The translations under genes and the position numbers were made by a program. Source: Mycolicibacter virginiensis (GTDB lineage Bacteria > Actinomycetota > Actinomycetes > Mycobacteriales > Mycobacteriaceae). Taken from it: a stretch of DNA of 64,000 nt. The notes beneath the pieces are model-generated. The model saw only the letters and a list, made by a program, of their open reading frames with translations, was not told the DNA's origin and ran no database searches. Numbering within the stretch: the stretch's first letter is position 1; each line of letters opens with the position of its first letter. The stretch lies in assembly GCF_022374935.2 (NCBI RefSeq), contig NZ_CP092430.2, forward strand, positions 3,100,001 through 3,164,000. The letters are read 5' to 3'. Of the stretch, positions 27,152 to 36,544 are shown piece after piece.

Positions 27152-28123
27152 TCAGCCCGCGTTGCGTGCCAGGTTGATGGCGTACTCGCTGACGAAGTGC
27201 CCCGCGGCGGGTTCACCCGAGCCGCAGCTGCCGTCGGACTCCCCGACCCGCTTAACCCACAGGTAGGCGTCGGCGTGCTGGCCGGCGGTGTTGGCGGTCG
27301 GCGGCGTGCCCAGGGCCCGCCCGCTGGGGTTGCACCAGCCGTAGGGGTCGCCCTCCGCGGGACCGGCGCCGTTGCGCGACGTGTCGATCACGTAGTGCGC
27401 GCCACCGGTCATGCCCGAGATCTCTTCGCCGTAGCCGATTTCCTCTTCGGTGGTGAAGTAGTTCGTGCTGTTCAGGGCGAAGCCTCGAGCACGCCCGACG
27501 CCGGCCTGGTTGAGCCGGTTGGCCATCTCCCCTGCGCTCACCCAACGTGAGTGCCCGGCGTCGACGTAGACCGCCGTGGCCGGGTTGCGTCCCAACGTGT
27601 CGACGGCGTAGCTGATCAGGTCGAAGCGCTCCTGACGTTGGTCACCGGAGAGGCAGTCGGCCATCGCGAGCGCGTCGGGCTCGAGGACGATCGCGGCCGG
27701 GTTGCCGCCGATCCCGTCGGCGACGCTGTCAATCCAGGCGCGGTAGGACGCGCCCGAGGAGAATCCGCCCGCGGCGTAGCTGCCGCAATCACGGTGCGGG
27801 ATGGCGTAGAGCACCAGCACCGGCATAGCACCGGCCGCCGCGGCAGCGCCGGTGTGCCGGGCCACCGTCGAGCCGACGGATCCCACTCCGAACGCCTGAT
27901 CCAGCCAGTACGCCTGCGGGGTGTTGGCCACCCGCGCCAGCTCGGCGCTGTCCGGCTGCGCGTTAGCGGCGTGCATCGCCTTGGAGATGGGATCGACATA
28001 GAAGGGCATGCCGCCCAGCGGGTTGTCGCCGTCGGCCTGGGCGGGGGCCGCGCCGGCCAGGGCCGCAACGGCAAGGAGGGGGGTGAGGCAGCGCGCGACC
28101 GCGCCAAAGGCTGAGGGGATCAC
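27152..28123 (-). CDS. Secreted glycoside hydrolase family 6 (cellulase-like)
   Basis: A 323-residue GH6 protein. A Sec signal peptide ends near APAQA/DGDN. GH6 segments are clear: YAIPHRDCGSYAAGG, IVLEPDALAMADC (acid/base Asp), VYVDAGHSRW and ALNSTNYFTTEEE, with four or more Cys forming the usual two disulfides. It resembles mycobacterial CelA1 (Rv0062), which acts on beta-1,4-glucans. No cellulose-binding module is present. The physiological substrate may be endogenous cellulose in biofilm or plant material; this is inference. GTG at 28123 is chosen, and a TTG two codons upstream is possible. Confidence 0.9.
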   Translation of the reverse strand: MIPSAFGAVARCLTPLLAVAALAGAAPAQADGDNPLGGMPFYVDPISKAMHAANAQPDSAELARVANTPQAYWLDQAFGVGSVGSTVARHTGAAAAAGAMPVLVLYAIPHRDCGSYAAGGFSSGASYRAWIDSVADGIGGNPAAIVLEPDALAMADCLSGDQRQERFDLISYAVDTLGRNPATAVYVDAGHSRWVSAGEMANRLNQAGVGRARGFALNSTNYFTTEEEIGYGEEISGMTGGAHYVIDTSRNGAGPAEGDPYGWCNPSGRALGTPPTANTAGQHADAYLWVKRVGESDGSCGSGEPAAGHFVSEYAINLARNAG

Positions 28124-28186
28124 AGGCAAAAATTACCTTATGGCCGACCCGAGGTCACAAGACGGTCACGGTCGAGGCCGGAGCTC

Positions 28187-29467
28187 TCAGCCGAGCAGCG
28201 CGTCGACGAAGGCGCCCGGCTCGAACGGGGCCAGATCGTCGGGCCCCTCCCCGAGGCCCACCAGCTTGACCGGCACCCCCAGCTCCTGCTGCACCCGGAA
28301 CACGATCCCACCTTTGGCGGTTCCATCCAGCTTGGTCAGCACCACCCCGGTGATGTCGACGACGTCGGCGAACACCCGGGCCTGGGCCAGGCCGTTCTGC
28401 CCGATGGTGGCGTCGAGGACCAGCAGCACCTCGTCCACAGCGGCACGGCGCTCCACCACCCGCTTAACCTTGCCGAGCTCATCCATCAGACCGGTCTTGG
28501 TGTGCAGCCGTCCCGCGGTGTCGATGACCACGACGTCGACACCGTCGGCTACACCCTTGTCGACGGCGTCGAACGCCACCGAGGCGGGATCGGCGCCCTC
28601 GGCGCCGCGCACCACCTCGGCGCCCACCCGCGCCGCCCAGGTCTGCAGCTGGTCGGCCGCGGCGGCCCGGAACGTGTCGGCCGCCCCCAACACCACACGA
28701 CGGCCGTCGGCCACCAGCACCCGGGCCAGTTTGCCAACCGTGGTGGTCTTGCCGGTGCCGTTGACGCCGACCACCAGCAGCACCGACGGGTGATCGTCGT
28801 GCGGCAGGGCCCGAATGGAACGCTCCAAACCGGGCTGCAGCTCGCCGATGAGCACGTCGCGCAGCACCGCGCGAGCCTCGGCCTCGGTGCGCACCTGGCC
28901 GCCGGCCAGCCGTCCGCGCAACTGATTCACCACCGATTCGGTGACCACCGGGCCCAGATCGGCCACCAGCAGGGTGTCCTCGACGTCCTGCCAGGAGTCG
29001 TCGTCGAGGTCTCCGCCGCCCAGCAGCCCGAGCATGCCGCGGCCCAACGCGTTCTGCGACTTGGCCAACCGACCGCGCAGCCGCTCCATCCGGCCTTCGA
29101 CCGGCTCGATGTCCGGCTCGACGGTCTCTGGCGCCGGCGCTGCCTGAGGTTCGGAAGGGACTTCAGGCGGCGCCTCGGGCAGTTCTATGTCGGTGATGGT
29201 GCGCCGGGGCGCGTCACGCGGAACGGTTGCGTCGTCGCCGATGACGGGCGCCGGGTCATGCGGCTGCGCGGTGTCGGTGCGGCTGAAGGTGATGCCCGAG
29301 GAGGCGGTGTAGCCGCCGGAACGGTCCAGACTCTCGCGTTGCGGCGCGGACAGGCTGATACGGCCTCGCCGATGCCGCACCAGTCCCCAGACCAGGGCAC
29401 CGACCAGGATTAGCGCGACAACGACCGCCGCGGCGATCAGCAGAGTTTGAGACGACACGACCGTCAT
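28187..29467 (-). CDS. ftsY: Signal recognition particle receptor FtsY
   Basis: A 426-residue SRP receptor. An N-terminal membrane segment (about 8-30) is followed by a Pro/Glu-rich acidic linker, then the NG domain with the P-loop GVNGTGKTTT, DTAGRL and TKLDGTAKGG. It docks Ffh-bound ribosomes to the translocon. Its stop is 57 bp from the GH6 start and its own start is 49 bp after the smc stop. In M. tuberculosis amt lies directly downstream, whereas here an 8.7-kb block intervenes. Confidence 0.97.
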   Translation of the reverse strand: MTVVSSQTLLIAAAVVVALILVGALVWGLVRHRRGRISLSAPQRESLDRSGGYTASSGITFSRTDTAQPHDPAPVIGDDATVPRDAPRRTITDIELPEAPPEVPSEPQAAPAPETVEPDIEPVEGRMERLRGRLAKSQNALGRGMLGLLGGGDLDDDSWQDVEDTLLVADLGPVVTESVVNQLRGRLAGGQVRTEAEARAVLRDVLIGELQPGLERSIRALPHDDHPSVLLVVGVNGTGKTTTVGKLARVLVADGRRVVLGAADTFRAAAADQLQTWAARVGAEVVRGAEGADPASVAFDAVDKGVADGVDVVVIDTAGRLHTKTGLMDELGKVKRVVERRAAVDEVLLVLDATIGQNGLAQARVFADVVDITGVVLTKLDGTAKGGIVFRVQQELGVPVKLVGLGEGPDDLAPFEPGAFVDALLG

Positions 29468-29515
29468 TGTGGCAGCAGGGACTTAGGCGGGGTTCAACGC
29501 CGGGCTAGTGCGAGT

Positions 29516-32500
29516 TCACGCCGGGCTGGAAACGAGCTCTTCGCCCCGGATGCGTTGGGAGATCACCGCAGTGATCCCGTCGCCCTGCATGGTCACCCCG
29601 TACAGCGCGTCGGCGACTTCCATCGTCGGCTTCTGATGGGTGATGACGATGAGCTGCGAGCGGGCCCGCAGCATCTCGAACAGCGCCAGCAGCCGGCGCA
29701 GGTTGGTGTCGTCGAGCGCGGCCTCGACCTCATCCATGATGTAGAACGGCGACGGGCGGGCCCGGAAGATCGCGACCAGCATGGCGATCGCCGTCAGCGA
29801 CTTCTCCCCGCCGGACAGCAGCGACAGCCGCTTGACCTTCTTGCCGGGCGGTCGGGCTTCGACGTCGACGCCGGTCGTCAGCATGTCGCTGGGGTCGGTC
29901 AGCAGCAGGCGGCCTTCTCCGCCGGGGAACAGCGCCGCGAACACCTCGGTGAACTCGCGCTCCACGTCGGCGTAGGCGTCGGTGAAGACCTGCAGGATGC
30001 GCGCGTCGACCTCGGAGACCACGTCGAGGAGGTCCTTGCGGGCCGCCTTGACGTCCTCGAGCTGCGTCGACAAGAAGTTGTAGCGCTCCTCGAGCGCCGC
30101 GAACTCCTCGAGTGCCAACGGGTTGACCCGCCCCAGTTCGGCCAGCTCGCGTTCGGCGCGCTTGGCCCGCCGCTCCTGGGTGGCGCGGTCGAAGGGCATC
30201 GGGGCGGGAGCCATCACCAGTTCGCCGCGGTCGCGGGCCTGCTCGTACTCGGCCATCTCCAGTTCGGTCGGCGGCAGCGCGACGTCCGGGCCATACTCGG
30301 CGATCAGGTCTGCCGAGCTCATGCCGAATTGTTCGAGCACGGTCTGCTCGAGTTGTTCGATGCGCAACGCGGCTTGCGCCTTGGCGACTTCATCGCGGTG
30401 CAGTGATTCGGTGAGCGCGGTGAGCCGAGTACTCAGGGAGTTCACCTCGTCCCGGACGGCGACCATCGCCGCGGCCCGCTGCTGACGTTCGCTGGCCAGC
30501 CCGTCACGGATCCGTGCCGCCGCGATCACCACATGTTGCAGGCGCTGGGCCAGCGCACTGCCGGCATCGGCGACCGCTGCCGCCGTCGTCGCCGCGCGTG
30601 CGCGTGCGGCGCGGGCCTGCTCGGCGCGAACCCGCGCCTCGCGTTCGGCTGCGGCCGCCCGGCGCAGCGAGTCCGCCTTGCCACGTACCGCATTGGCGCG
30701 TTCCTCGGCGGTACGCACCGCCAGCCTGGCCTCTACCTCGACGCCGCGCGCCGCCTCGGCTGCGGCTGCGATCTGCTGGCGATCCACCGGTTCGACGGTG
30801 GCAGTCGGCTGATCCTCTTCGGCGTTGCGCAGCCGGGTCTCCAGCTCGCCCAGCTCGGTGACGGTCTGCGCCCGGCCGGCCTCGAGCTCTTCACGCTCAC
30901 GCAGCCGCCGCCGCCACTCGGTCTCGGCGGCGCGCGCCTCTTGCCCCAGCCGGCCCAACTGCTCGTGGGTCGCGGCGATGGCGGCATCGGACTCGTTGAG
31001 CGCGGCGAGTGCCTGCTCGGTGGCGTCCCGGCGTGCGGACTGCTCGGCAAGCGCTCCGGCGAGGGCCGCACCGAGTTCGCCGGCCTGTGTTTCGGCGGCG
31101 GTCAGTTCGGCGCGAGCCTTGTCGATCTCGCTGTTGATCTCCAGGGTGGACGGCTTGCGATCCGATCCGCCGCTGACCCAGCCCGCACCGACCAGGTCAC
31201 CGTCTAACGTCACCGCGCGCACCCCGGGGCGTGCGGCCACCAGGTCCAGCGCCCTGGGCAAGTCGTCGACCACCGCCACCGCCGACAGCATGGCCGTCAT
31301 CGCGCCGCGCAACTTCTCGGGTGCCTCGATCAGCTCCACTGCCCACAGCGCTCCGTCCGGCAGTGCCGCACGCTGTTCGGCGGCAGGCAGCGGCCAGTCC
31401 CCCAGCACGATCGCGGCCCGGCCACCGTCGGCGGTCTTGAGCGCGTGCAGCGCCGAGCGAGCCGCGCCGGCGTTCTCCGCGGCCAGCGCATCGGCTGCGG
31501 ACCCGAGCACCGCGGCCAACGCCGCCTCGTACCCCGAGCGCACCTTGACCAGCTTTGCGATCGACCCGAAGAGCCCGGAGCCACTGTGGTTCGCGGCGAG
31601 CCAGGCGGCGCCGTCGCGGCGTTCCAGACCCATCGACAACGCTTCGATACGAGCGTGCAACGAAGCGACCTGGCGCTCGGCGGCGCGCTCGGCGGCCTGC
31701 AGTTCGGCGACGCGCTCCTCTGCCAGCTGCAACGTGGCCACGGTCCGCTCGTGGTGCTCGTCCAGACCGACCTCGCCCTGATCGAGCTCGGAGACCCGGC
31801 CCTGAACCGTCTCGAACTCTGCCTGGGCGGCCTGGGCCCGCCCGGCGGCCTCCTCGATGCGCGTCGACAGCTGCCCGACGTGCGTGTCGATCGACTCGAC
31901 CCGCGCCCGAATCGTCTCCACCTGACCGGTCAGCCGGGCCAGGCCCTCACGCCGGTCAGCTTCGGCACGGACCGCAGCCAGATGCGCCTTCTCCGCCTCG
32001 GTACTGCGGCGCTCCCGTTCGGCCAGCTCGGCGCGGGCCGCCTCCAGCCGGATACCGGCCTCGGCCAGTTCGGCCAAAAGTTGCTGCTCGGCCGCGGCCA
32101 CCTGCTCGGCTTCGGCCTCCAGCGCGTCCGGGTCGACGCCGGCGGTGGTGATCGGCTCGTCGTCGAGATGCTGTGCGCGTTCGCTGGCGATGCGCACCGT
32201 GGCGCTGACCCGCTCGGCCAGCGCGGACAGCGAGAACCAGGTCTGCTGAGCGCCCTCGGCACGCTGGGTCAAGCTGGCGACCGCGGACTCGTGGGCGGTC
32301 AGTTCGTCGGCAGCCACCGAGAGGCGCTCGGTGATCTGGTCGTGTTCGCGGCGCAGCGTCGCCTCGGCGTCGGTGGTTCCGGCGAACTCGGCCTGCCGCG
32401 ACACCAGGTCGTCGGCCGTCAGCCGCAGTTTGGCGTCGCGCAGGTCGGCTTGGATGGTGGCCGCTCTCCGGGCGACTTCGGCCTGACGGCCCAGCGGTTT

Positions 32501-33106
32501 GAGCTGGCGGCGCAGTTCGGTGGTCAGGTCGGTCAGGCGGGCCAGGTTGGCCGCCATCGCGTCCAGTTTGCGGACCGCCTTCTCCTTGCGCTTGCGGTGC
32601 TTGAGCACCCCGGCGGCCTCTTCGATGAAGGCCCGGCGGTCCTCGGGCCGTGACTCCAGGATCTGCGCCAGCCTGCCCTGGCCGACGATGACGTGCATCT
32701 CACGACCGATGCCGGAGTCGCTGAGCAGCTCCTGGACGTCCATCAACCGGCAGCTCGCGCCGTTGATCTCGTACTCGCTGGCTCCGTCGCGGAACATCCG
32801 CCGGGTGATCGAGACCTCGGCGTACTCGATCGGCAGGGCGTTGTCGGAGTTGTCGATGGTGACGGTGACCTCGGCGCGACCGAGCGGGGCCCGCGAGGAG
32901 GTGCCGGCGAAGATGACGTCTTCCATCTTGCCGCCGCGCAGGGTCTTGGCGCTGTGCTCCCCCATCACCCAGGCCAGTGCATCGACCACGTTGGATTTGC
33001 CCGAACCATTCGGCCCGACCACCGCGGTGATACCCGGTTCGAAGCGCAGAGTCGTCGGCGCGGCGAAGGACTTGAAGCCCTTCAGCGTCAAACTCTTGAG
33101 ATGCAC
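29516..33106 (-). CDS. smc: Chromosome partition protein SMC
   Basis: A 1196-residue condensin. Walker A GPNGSGKS (31-38) is at the N-terminus, and the ABC signature [10 protein letters not shown] and Walker [14 protein letters not shown] are near the C-terminus. Two long coiled-coil arms rich in Glu/Arg/Ala (about 170-490 and 660-1000) flank a hinge around 500-640. It organises and segregates the chromosome with ScpA/ScpB. The first gene after it on the same strand is ftsY; upstream are acyP and osmC, the conserved mycobacterial order. Confidence 0.97.
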   Translation of the reverse strand: MHLKSLTLKGFKSFAAPTTLRFEPGITAVVGPNGSGKSNVVDALAWVMGEHSAKTLRGGKMEDVIFAGTSSRAPLGRAEVTVTIDNSDNALPIEYAEVSITRRMFRDGASEYEINGASCRLMDVQELLSDSGIGREMHVIVGQGRLAQILESRPEDRRAFIEEAAGVLKHRKRKEKAVRKLDAMAANLARLTDLTTELRRQLKPLGRQAEVARRAATIQADLRDAKLRLTADDLVSRQAEFAGTTDAEATLRREHDQITERLSVAADELTAHESAVASLTQRAEGAQQTWFSLSALAERVSATVRIASERAQHLDDEPITTAGVDPDALEAEAEQVAAAEQQLLAELAEAGIRLEAARAELAERERRSTEAEKAHLAAVRAEADRREGLARLTGQVETIRARVESIDTHVGQLSTRIEEAAGRAQAAQAEFETVQGRVSELDQGEVGLDEHHERTVATLQLAEERVAELQAAERAAERQVASLHARIEALSMGLERRDGAAWLAANHSGSGLFGSIAKLVKVRSGYEAALAAVLGSAADALAAENAGAARSALHALKTADGGRAAIVLGDWPLPAAEQRAALPDGALWAVELIEAPEKLRGAMTAMLSAVAVVDDLPRALDLVAARPGVRAVTLDGDLVGAGWVSGGSDRKPSTLEINSEIDKARAELTAAETQAGELGAALAGALAEQSARRDATEQALAALNESDAAIAATHEQLGRLGQEARAAETEWRRRLREREELEAGRAQTVTELGELETRLRNAEEDQPTATVEPVDRQQIAAAAEAARGVEVEARLAVRTAEERANAVRGKADSLRRAAAAEREARVRAEQARAARARAATTAAAVADAGSALAQRLQHVVIAAARIRDGLASERQQRAAAMVAVRDEVNSLSTRLTALTESLHRDEVAKAQAALRIEQLEQTVLEQFGMSSADLIAEYGPDVALPPTELEMAEYEQARDRGELVMAPAPMPFDRATQERRAKRAERELAELGRVNPLALEEFAALEERYNFLSTQLEDVKAARKDLLDVVSEVDARILQVFTDAYADVEREFTEVFAALFPGGEGRLLLTDPSDMLTTGVDVEARPPGKKVKRLSLLSGGEKSLTAIAMLVAIFRARPSPFYIMDEVEAALDDTNLRRLLALFEMLRARSQLIVITHQKPTMEVADALYGVTMQGDGITAVISQRIRGEELVSSPA

Positions 33107-33125
33107 GGGAGGTGAGACTACCGGG

Positions 33126-33407
33126 CTAGCGTTCGATGAATCCGTCGATCGGGTCTCCGACGTCCGTCCAGTCGGCGACGACGGTGTCGACCCGGCCCGG
33201 CGTGGTGCCGCCCTGCAGCAGTTCCAGCAGGCGTTGGCAGTTCGCCCGGGGGCCCTGGGCGACGACGTGTACGCGGCCGCCTGGCCGGTTGGCGGCGTAG
33301 CCCGTCAGGCCCAGCTCCAGTGCCCGCGAACGCGTCCACCACCGAAATCCCACCCCCTGGACGTGACCGTGCACCCAAGCGGACAGGCGGACGTCAGACC
33401 CGGTCAC
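33126..33407 (-). CDS. acyP: Acylphosphatase
   Basis: A 93-residue acylphosphatase that hydrolyses carboxyl-phosphate bonds. The phosphate-binding segment [11 protein letters not shown] carries the catalytic Arg (Arg22), and Asn40 in GYAANRPGG orients the water. It overlaps the end of the OsmC-like gene by 14 bp and stops 19 bp before smc, as in M. tuberculosis (Rv2922A). Confidence 0.95.
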   Translation of the reverse strand: MTGSDVRLSAWVHGHVQGVGFRWWTRSRALELGLTGYAANRPGGRVHVVAQGPRANCQRLLELLQGGTTPGRVDTVVADWTDVGDPIDGFIER

Positions 33408-33810
33408 CGGAGTCGACCTCGAAGCGCACTTCGGTACCGGATTTCAGTGTGCGTCCCACCGTGCAGACCTGATCGATCGCCCGGTGTACGACGGTCAGAA
33501 GGCGATCCCGGTCCCCGTCATCCAGGCCCGACAGGTCCAGCTTCAGGACCTCTTCCAGCAGCGGATAGCGCTCCTGTTCTCGATCGGCGGGCCCGGAGAC
33601 CTCAATGATGGCCTGGTAGTCGTCGCCGAGCCGGCGGGCCAGCGGGGCGTCACTGGACATTCCGCTGCACGCGGCCAACGCGATCTTCAGCAGCTCCCCG
33701 GGTGTGAAGACGCCGGCGACGTCTTCGCTGCCGACCAGCACCTGTGCGCCCCGCGAACTGCGTCCCGTGTAGCGGCGGGTCCCGGTGCGTTCCACCCATA
33801 ATTCCGTCAT
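33394..33810 (-). CDS. OsmC/Ohr-family peroxide-detoxifying protein (Rv2923c orthologue)
   Basis: A 138-residue OsmC-like protein. Two conserved cysteines, Cys48 (ALAACSG) and Cys116 (QVCTVGRT), are the thiol pair used to reduce organic or inorganic peroxides, and an Arg lies near the first strand. It precedes acyP and smc on the same strand and overlaps acyP. The 5' side faces the 55-bp tandem repeat region. Confidence 0.9.
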   Translation of the reverse strand: MTELWVERTGTRRYTGRSSRGAQVLVGSEDVAGVFTPGELLKIALAACSGMSSDAPLARRLGDDYQAIIEVSGPADREQERYPLLEEVLKLDLSGLDDGDRDRLLTVVHRAIDQVCTVGRTLKSGTEVRFEVDSGDRV

Positions 33811-33881
33811 GGGGACATCTTGGCAGCCGTTGCCGTGACGACATCGAACATGCGCGGGGCATGCGGAGCAGCGGCAGCTGG

Positions 33882-34012
33882 GCCGATGGCGGTGACCCGC
33901 TGCGCCCGGCTCCGCCGCGCTTGCGATCCCCGCGAGGCCGATGGCGGTGACCCGCTGCGCCCGGCTCCGCCGCGCTTGCGATCCCCGCGAGGCCGATGGC
34001 GGTGACCCGCTG
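33882..34012. repeat. 55-bp tandem repeat, 2.4 copies
   Basis: Two identical 55-bp units (33882-33936, 33937-33991) and 21 bp of a third (33992-34012), each opening GCCGATGGCGGTGACCCGCT. They lie upstream of osmC and at the 3' end of the SnoaL-like gene. The inner part is the same GC-rich core seen, with other linkers, at 7336-7454 (reverse orientation) and 46604-46647. ORFs predicted through it are Arg/Pro-rich artefacts. Confidence 0.92.
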
Positions 34013-34014
34013 GG

Positions 34015-34407
34015 TCAGTCGGCGACCGCTGCCGCAGGCTTCCTGCCGTACTGACGCTCCATCATGGCCGTGTCGCCGTACACCTGCACCCGCACTGTCT
34101 TGCCGTTACGCAGGGTGTACACCTCGGCACTGTGCCCGCGTTCGCCTCCGATCGCCGCTTCGCTGAGTACGACGACGGTCTCACCGTCGGCCAGGAAGCG
34201 CTTCGGCGTGATCGTCGGTGACTTCTGCCCCAACTGCATCAGGAATTCCATGAGCTCCGCTTTTCCGCGATAGGTTCCACTGATCGCACTGTCACCGGGC
34301 TGCACCCATTCGATGTCCTCATCGAAGAGCGCCATCAGAGATTCGGTGTCACCGGAGGCGAACGATTGGTAGCCGTTTCGCACCAGCGTGATGTTCTGCT
34401 CAGACAT
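34015..34407 (-). CDS. SnoaL-like/ketosteroid-isomerase-like protein
   Basis: A 130-residue NTF2-fold protein: MSEQNITLVRNGYQSFASGD, then FDEDIEWVQPGDSAISGTYRGK, the usual layout of SnoaL-like domains with a conserved Asp/Trp/His-lined pocket. No specific activity can be assigned. It is divergent from a LuxR-type regulator gene, with about 265 bp between starts in which I see no further gene. It belongs to an accessory block not found between Rv2923c and mutM in M. tuberculosis. Confidence 0.82.
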   Translation of the reverse strand: MSEQNITLVRNGYQSFASGDTESLMALFDEDIEWVQPGDSAISGTYRGKAELMEFLMQLGQKSPTITPKRFLADGETVVVLSEAAIGGERGHSAEVYTLRNGKTVRVQVYGDTAMMERQYGRKPAAAVAD

Positions 34408-34672
34408 CTGTCGGGTCCTTTCGGTCGGTATCCTCTTGCGCCCGGCCCGCTTTCACGCTTCCGAGCCGGAACATGATTGCGACATGACCGTCGCTTCCTC
34501 ACGACTGCGGCGGTTCGGGGTTACGACCGGCAGGGCCCCCATAAGGCAAGCACCGTCGCATCAAAATTGCCTCATCCCAATGGACGAGATCCGCGTAAAC
34601 TTTTGCGAGATGAAGACAGGCGTCTTCACATCTTCTTGCAACGGGGGGCAAGCCGAATGTCCAGGCCTACAA

Positions 34673-35794
34673 ATGGATTCAGAGCCGGCGATGAGCGCCA
34701 TCGATGAATTCTCACAACTGATCGCTCGTATTTACTCCGCGGCTCTGGTGCCCGAAGAATGGGATGCCGCCATGGCCGCCATCGCCGACGCCTTCACGGC
34801 CCATGCCGCATCGCTGGTGGTCTCCGACAGCGTCTCGCGCACGCTCAAGCACGCGCAGATGCCGATGTCAGCGGCTCAGGCCTACGCGGCACATTACGAA
34901 CGGCTGGATCACGTTCTCTACGCGGTCGAGACCGGGCCCGAAGGTGTGGTCCGGACCGGCGCTGAACTCATGTGGCCTTACCAGAATTGTGAATTCCAGA
35001 TCGACTGGGCTCGCCCAAATGGACTGCACGACGGACTATTCGTTCGACTCACCTCCGGAACGACGATGACGAGCCTGGCCATCGCGAATGCGCGGCAACC
35101 GGAGCGGTTCGACAGTCCCGAACATCTCGCGTTGATGCACCGTCTCATTCCGCATTTGCAACAGGCGTTGCGCATCCAGGATCGCCTCGAAGATCTCGAT
35201 CGCCGCAATGCTGATCTCGCGGAGGCAAGCGAAGCCGTCAATCACGGAATCGTCATCGTCGAAGGACGGCGGTACGTCTACGCCAACCGAGCCGCGGAAC
35301 GCATTCTGGCCGCCGACGACGGCTTGCGGATCGAACGAGGCTGCATCACAGCGGAATCGTCACATGCCGACACCGAGTTGGGTCACAGCATCGCCCGGTT
35401 GTCCAAGTCCGACAGTCAGGACATCTGGGGCGGATCGTTCCTGTGCGCACGACCCTCGGGGCGACGTCCTTACATCATTCACGTTCTGCCGGTCGAAGCG
35501 AACTCCTTTGCGGCGCAGCATCATGGACGGGCCATGGTGATCATCGTCGACCCCGAACGACAGCCGGAACCCCCGGCGATATTGCTGCGACGCCTGTACG
35601 GGCTGACGAACGCCGAGGCACAGGTCGCGCTCTTGGTGATGCGGGGCGAGGGGCTGACTCCGATCGCCGAGGAACTGTCGGTGTCGCTGACCACCGTGAA
35701 GACTCACCTCCGGCACATTTTCGACAAGACCGGCATCCATCGCCAGGCCGAACTCGTTCGGCTGCTGATTCTGCTCGATCCCATGCGCGGCTGA
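34673..35794 (+). CDS. LuxR-family transcriptional regulator with PAS-like sensor region
   Basis: About 373 residues. The C-terminal 60 residues form a LuxR helix-turn-helix (GLTNAEAQVALLVMRGEG, then SLTTVKTHLRHIFDKTG). Residues 1-160 are an unassigned sensor region (YSAALVPEEWDAAMAAIADAF), followed by a helical linker (LQQALRIQDRLEDLDRRNADL) and a PAS-like segment (GIVIVEGRRYVYANRAAERIL). The same layout occurs in many actinobacterial stand-alone LuxR regulators. The start is uncertain: ATG at 34673 or 34691, with in-frame codons further upstream. It may control the neighbouring SnoaL-like gene. Confidence 0.82.
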   Translation: MDSEPAMSAIDEFSQLIARIYSAALVPEEWDAAMAAIADAFTAHAASLVVSDSVSRTLKHAQMPMSAAQAYAAHYERLDHVLYAVETGPEGVVRTGAELMWPYQNCEFQIDWARPNGLHDGLFVRLTSGTTMTSLAIANARQPERFDSPEHLALMHRLIPHLQQALRIQDRLEDLDRRNADLAEASEAVNHGIVIVEGRRYVYANRAAERILAADDGLRIERGCITAESSHADTELGHSIARLSKSDSQDIWGGSFLCARPSGRRPYIIHVLPVEANSFAAQHHGRAMVIIVDPERQPEPPAILLRRLYGLTNAEAQVALLVMRGEGLTPIAEELSVSLTTVKTHLRHIFDKTGIHRQAELVRLLILLDPMRG

Positions 35795-35881
35795 GGTGAC
35801 GGAATCTGCGCGTTCGGTGTCGGAGGACTATTGTCGGGCTTGCCCCGCAACACCATTCGCCGGACAGCCGAGGGGACATCC

Positions 35882-36511
35882 GTGCAGGTAGCGATCCCGC
35901 TCTTCCCGCGGTTCACCGCATTGGACGCCATCGGGCCATACGAGGTGCTGCAGCGGATCCCGGACGTCGAAGTGATTTTCGTCGGGCACCGCCGTGGTGA
36001 GGTGCGCGCCGACAACGGGATGCTCGGGGTCCTCTGCGATGTCCGCTTCGACGAGCTGACCGCACCGGATGTCCTGGTCGTCCCCGGTGGCGTCGGGACA
36101 CGAACATTGCTCGACGACGCGGAGTTGCTCGACTGGGTGCGCAAGGCCCACACCCACACCAGGTTCACCGCCTCGGTGTGTACCGGCTCCCTGCTGTTGG
36201 CCGCTGCGGGGCTCTTGGACGGGTTGACCGCGACCACCCATTGGAGCGCCGTCGAGCTGCTAGAACACTTGGGCGCCCGCTACGTGGAGCAACGCGTGGT
36301 CGAGCACCTGTCGCAGCGGATAGTCACTTCGGCGGGGGTCTCCAGCGGCATCGACATGGCGCTGCGGCTGGTCGAGCTGCTGACGGACACCGACACAGCC
36401 TGCGCCATACAGCTGCTGATCGAGTACGACCCACAGCCGCCGTTCGATAGCGGATCACTGACCAAGGCCGGCGAGGATGTTCGACGGCGCGCCGCGCAGC
36501 TGCGACGCTGA
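35882..36511 (+). CDS. DJ-1/PfpI family protein
   Basis: A 209-residue class I glutamine-amidotransferase-like protein of the DJ-1/PfpI superfamily. The nucleophile elbow ASVCTGSLLL places Cys100 after a strand, preceded by the conserved Glu in IGPYEVLQ and DVLVVPGGVGT. It resembles the isonitrile-hydratase/ThiJ-like branch used as amidohydrolase or as the N-terminal part of AraC activators, but no HTH domain follows. The GTG at 35882 is chosen for the GAGGGGA upstream. It is co-directional with the LuxR gene, 87 bp downstream of it. Confidence 0.87.
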   Translation: MQVAIPLFPRFTALDAIGPYEVLQRIPDVEVIFVGHRRGEVRADNGMLGVLCDVRFDELTAPDVLVVPGGVGTRTLLDDAELLDWVRKAHTHTRFTASVCTGSLLLAAAGLLDGLTATTHWSAVELLEHLGARYVEQRVVEHLSQRIVTSAGVSSGIDMALRLVELLTDTDTACAIQLLIEYDPQPPFDSGSLTKAGEDVRRRAAQLRR

Positions 36512-36544
36512 CATTGCCGGCCACCGCGGGCATACTGGGCTCTT

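Noticed and set aside
31445..32653. 402-codon ORF opposite smc
   Set aside because: Leu/Gly/Arg-rich shadow of the coiled-coil coding region with no motif.
33820..34005. Small ORFs inside the 55-bp repeat
   Set aside because: They consist of repeat translation ([11 protein letters not shown]), recur with the repeat elsewhere and have no other support.
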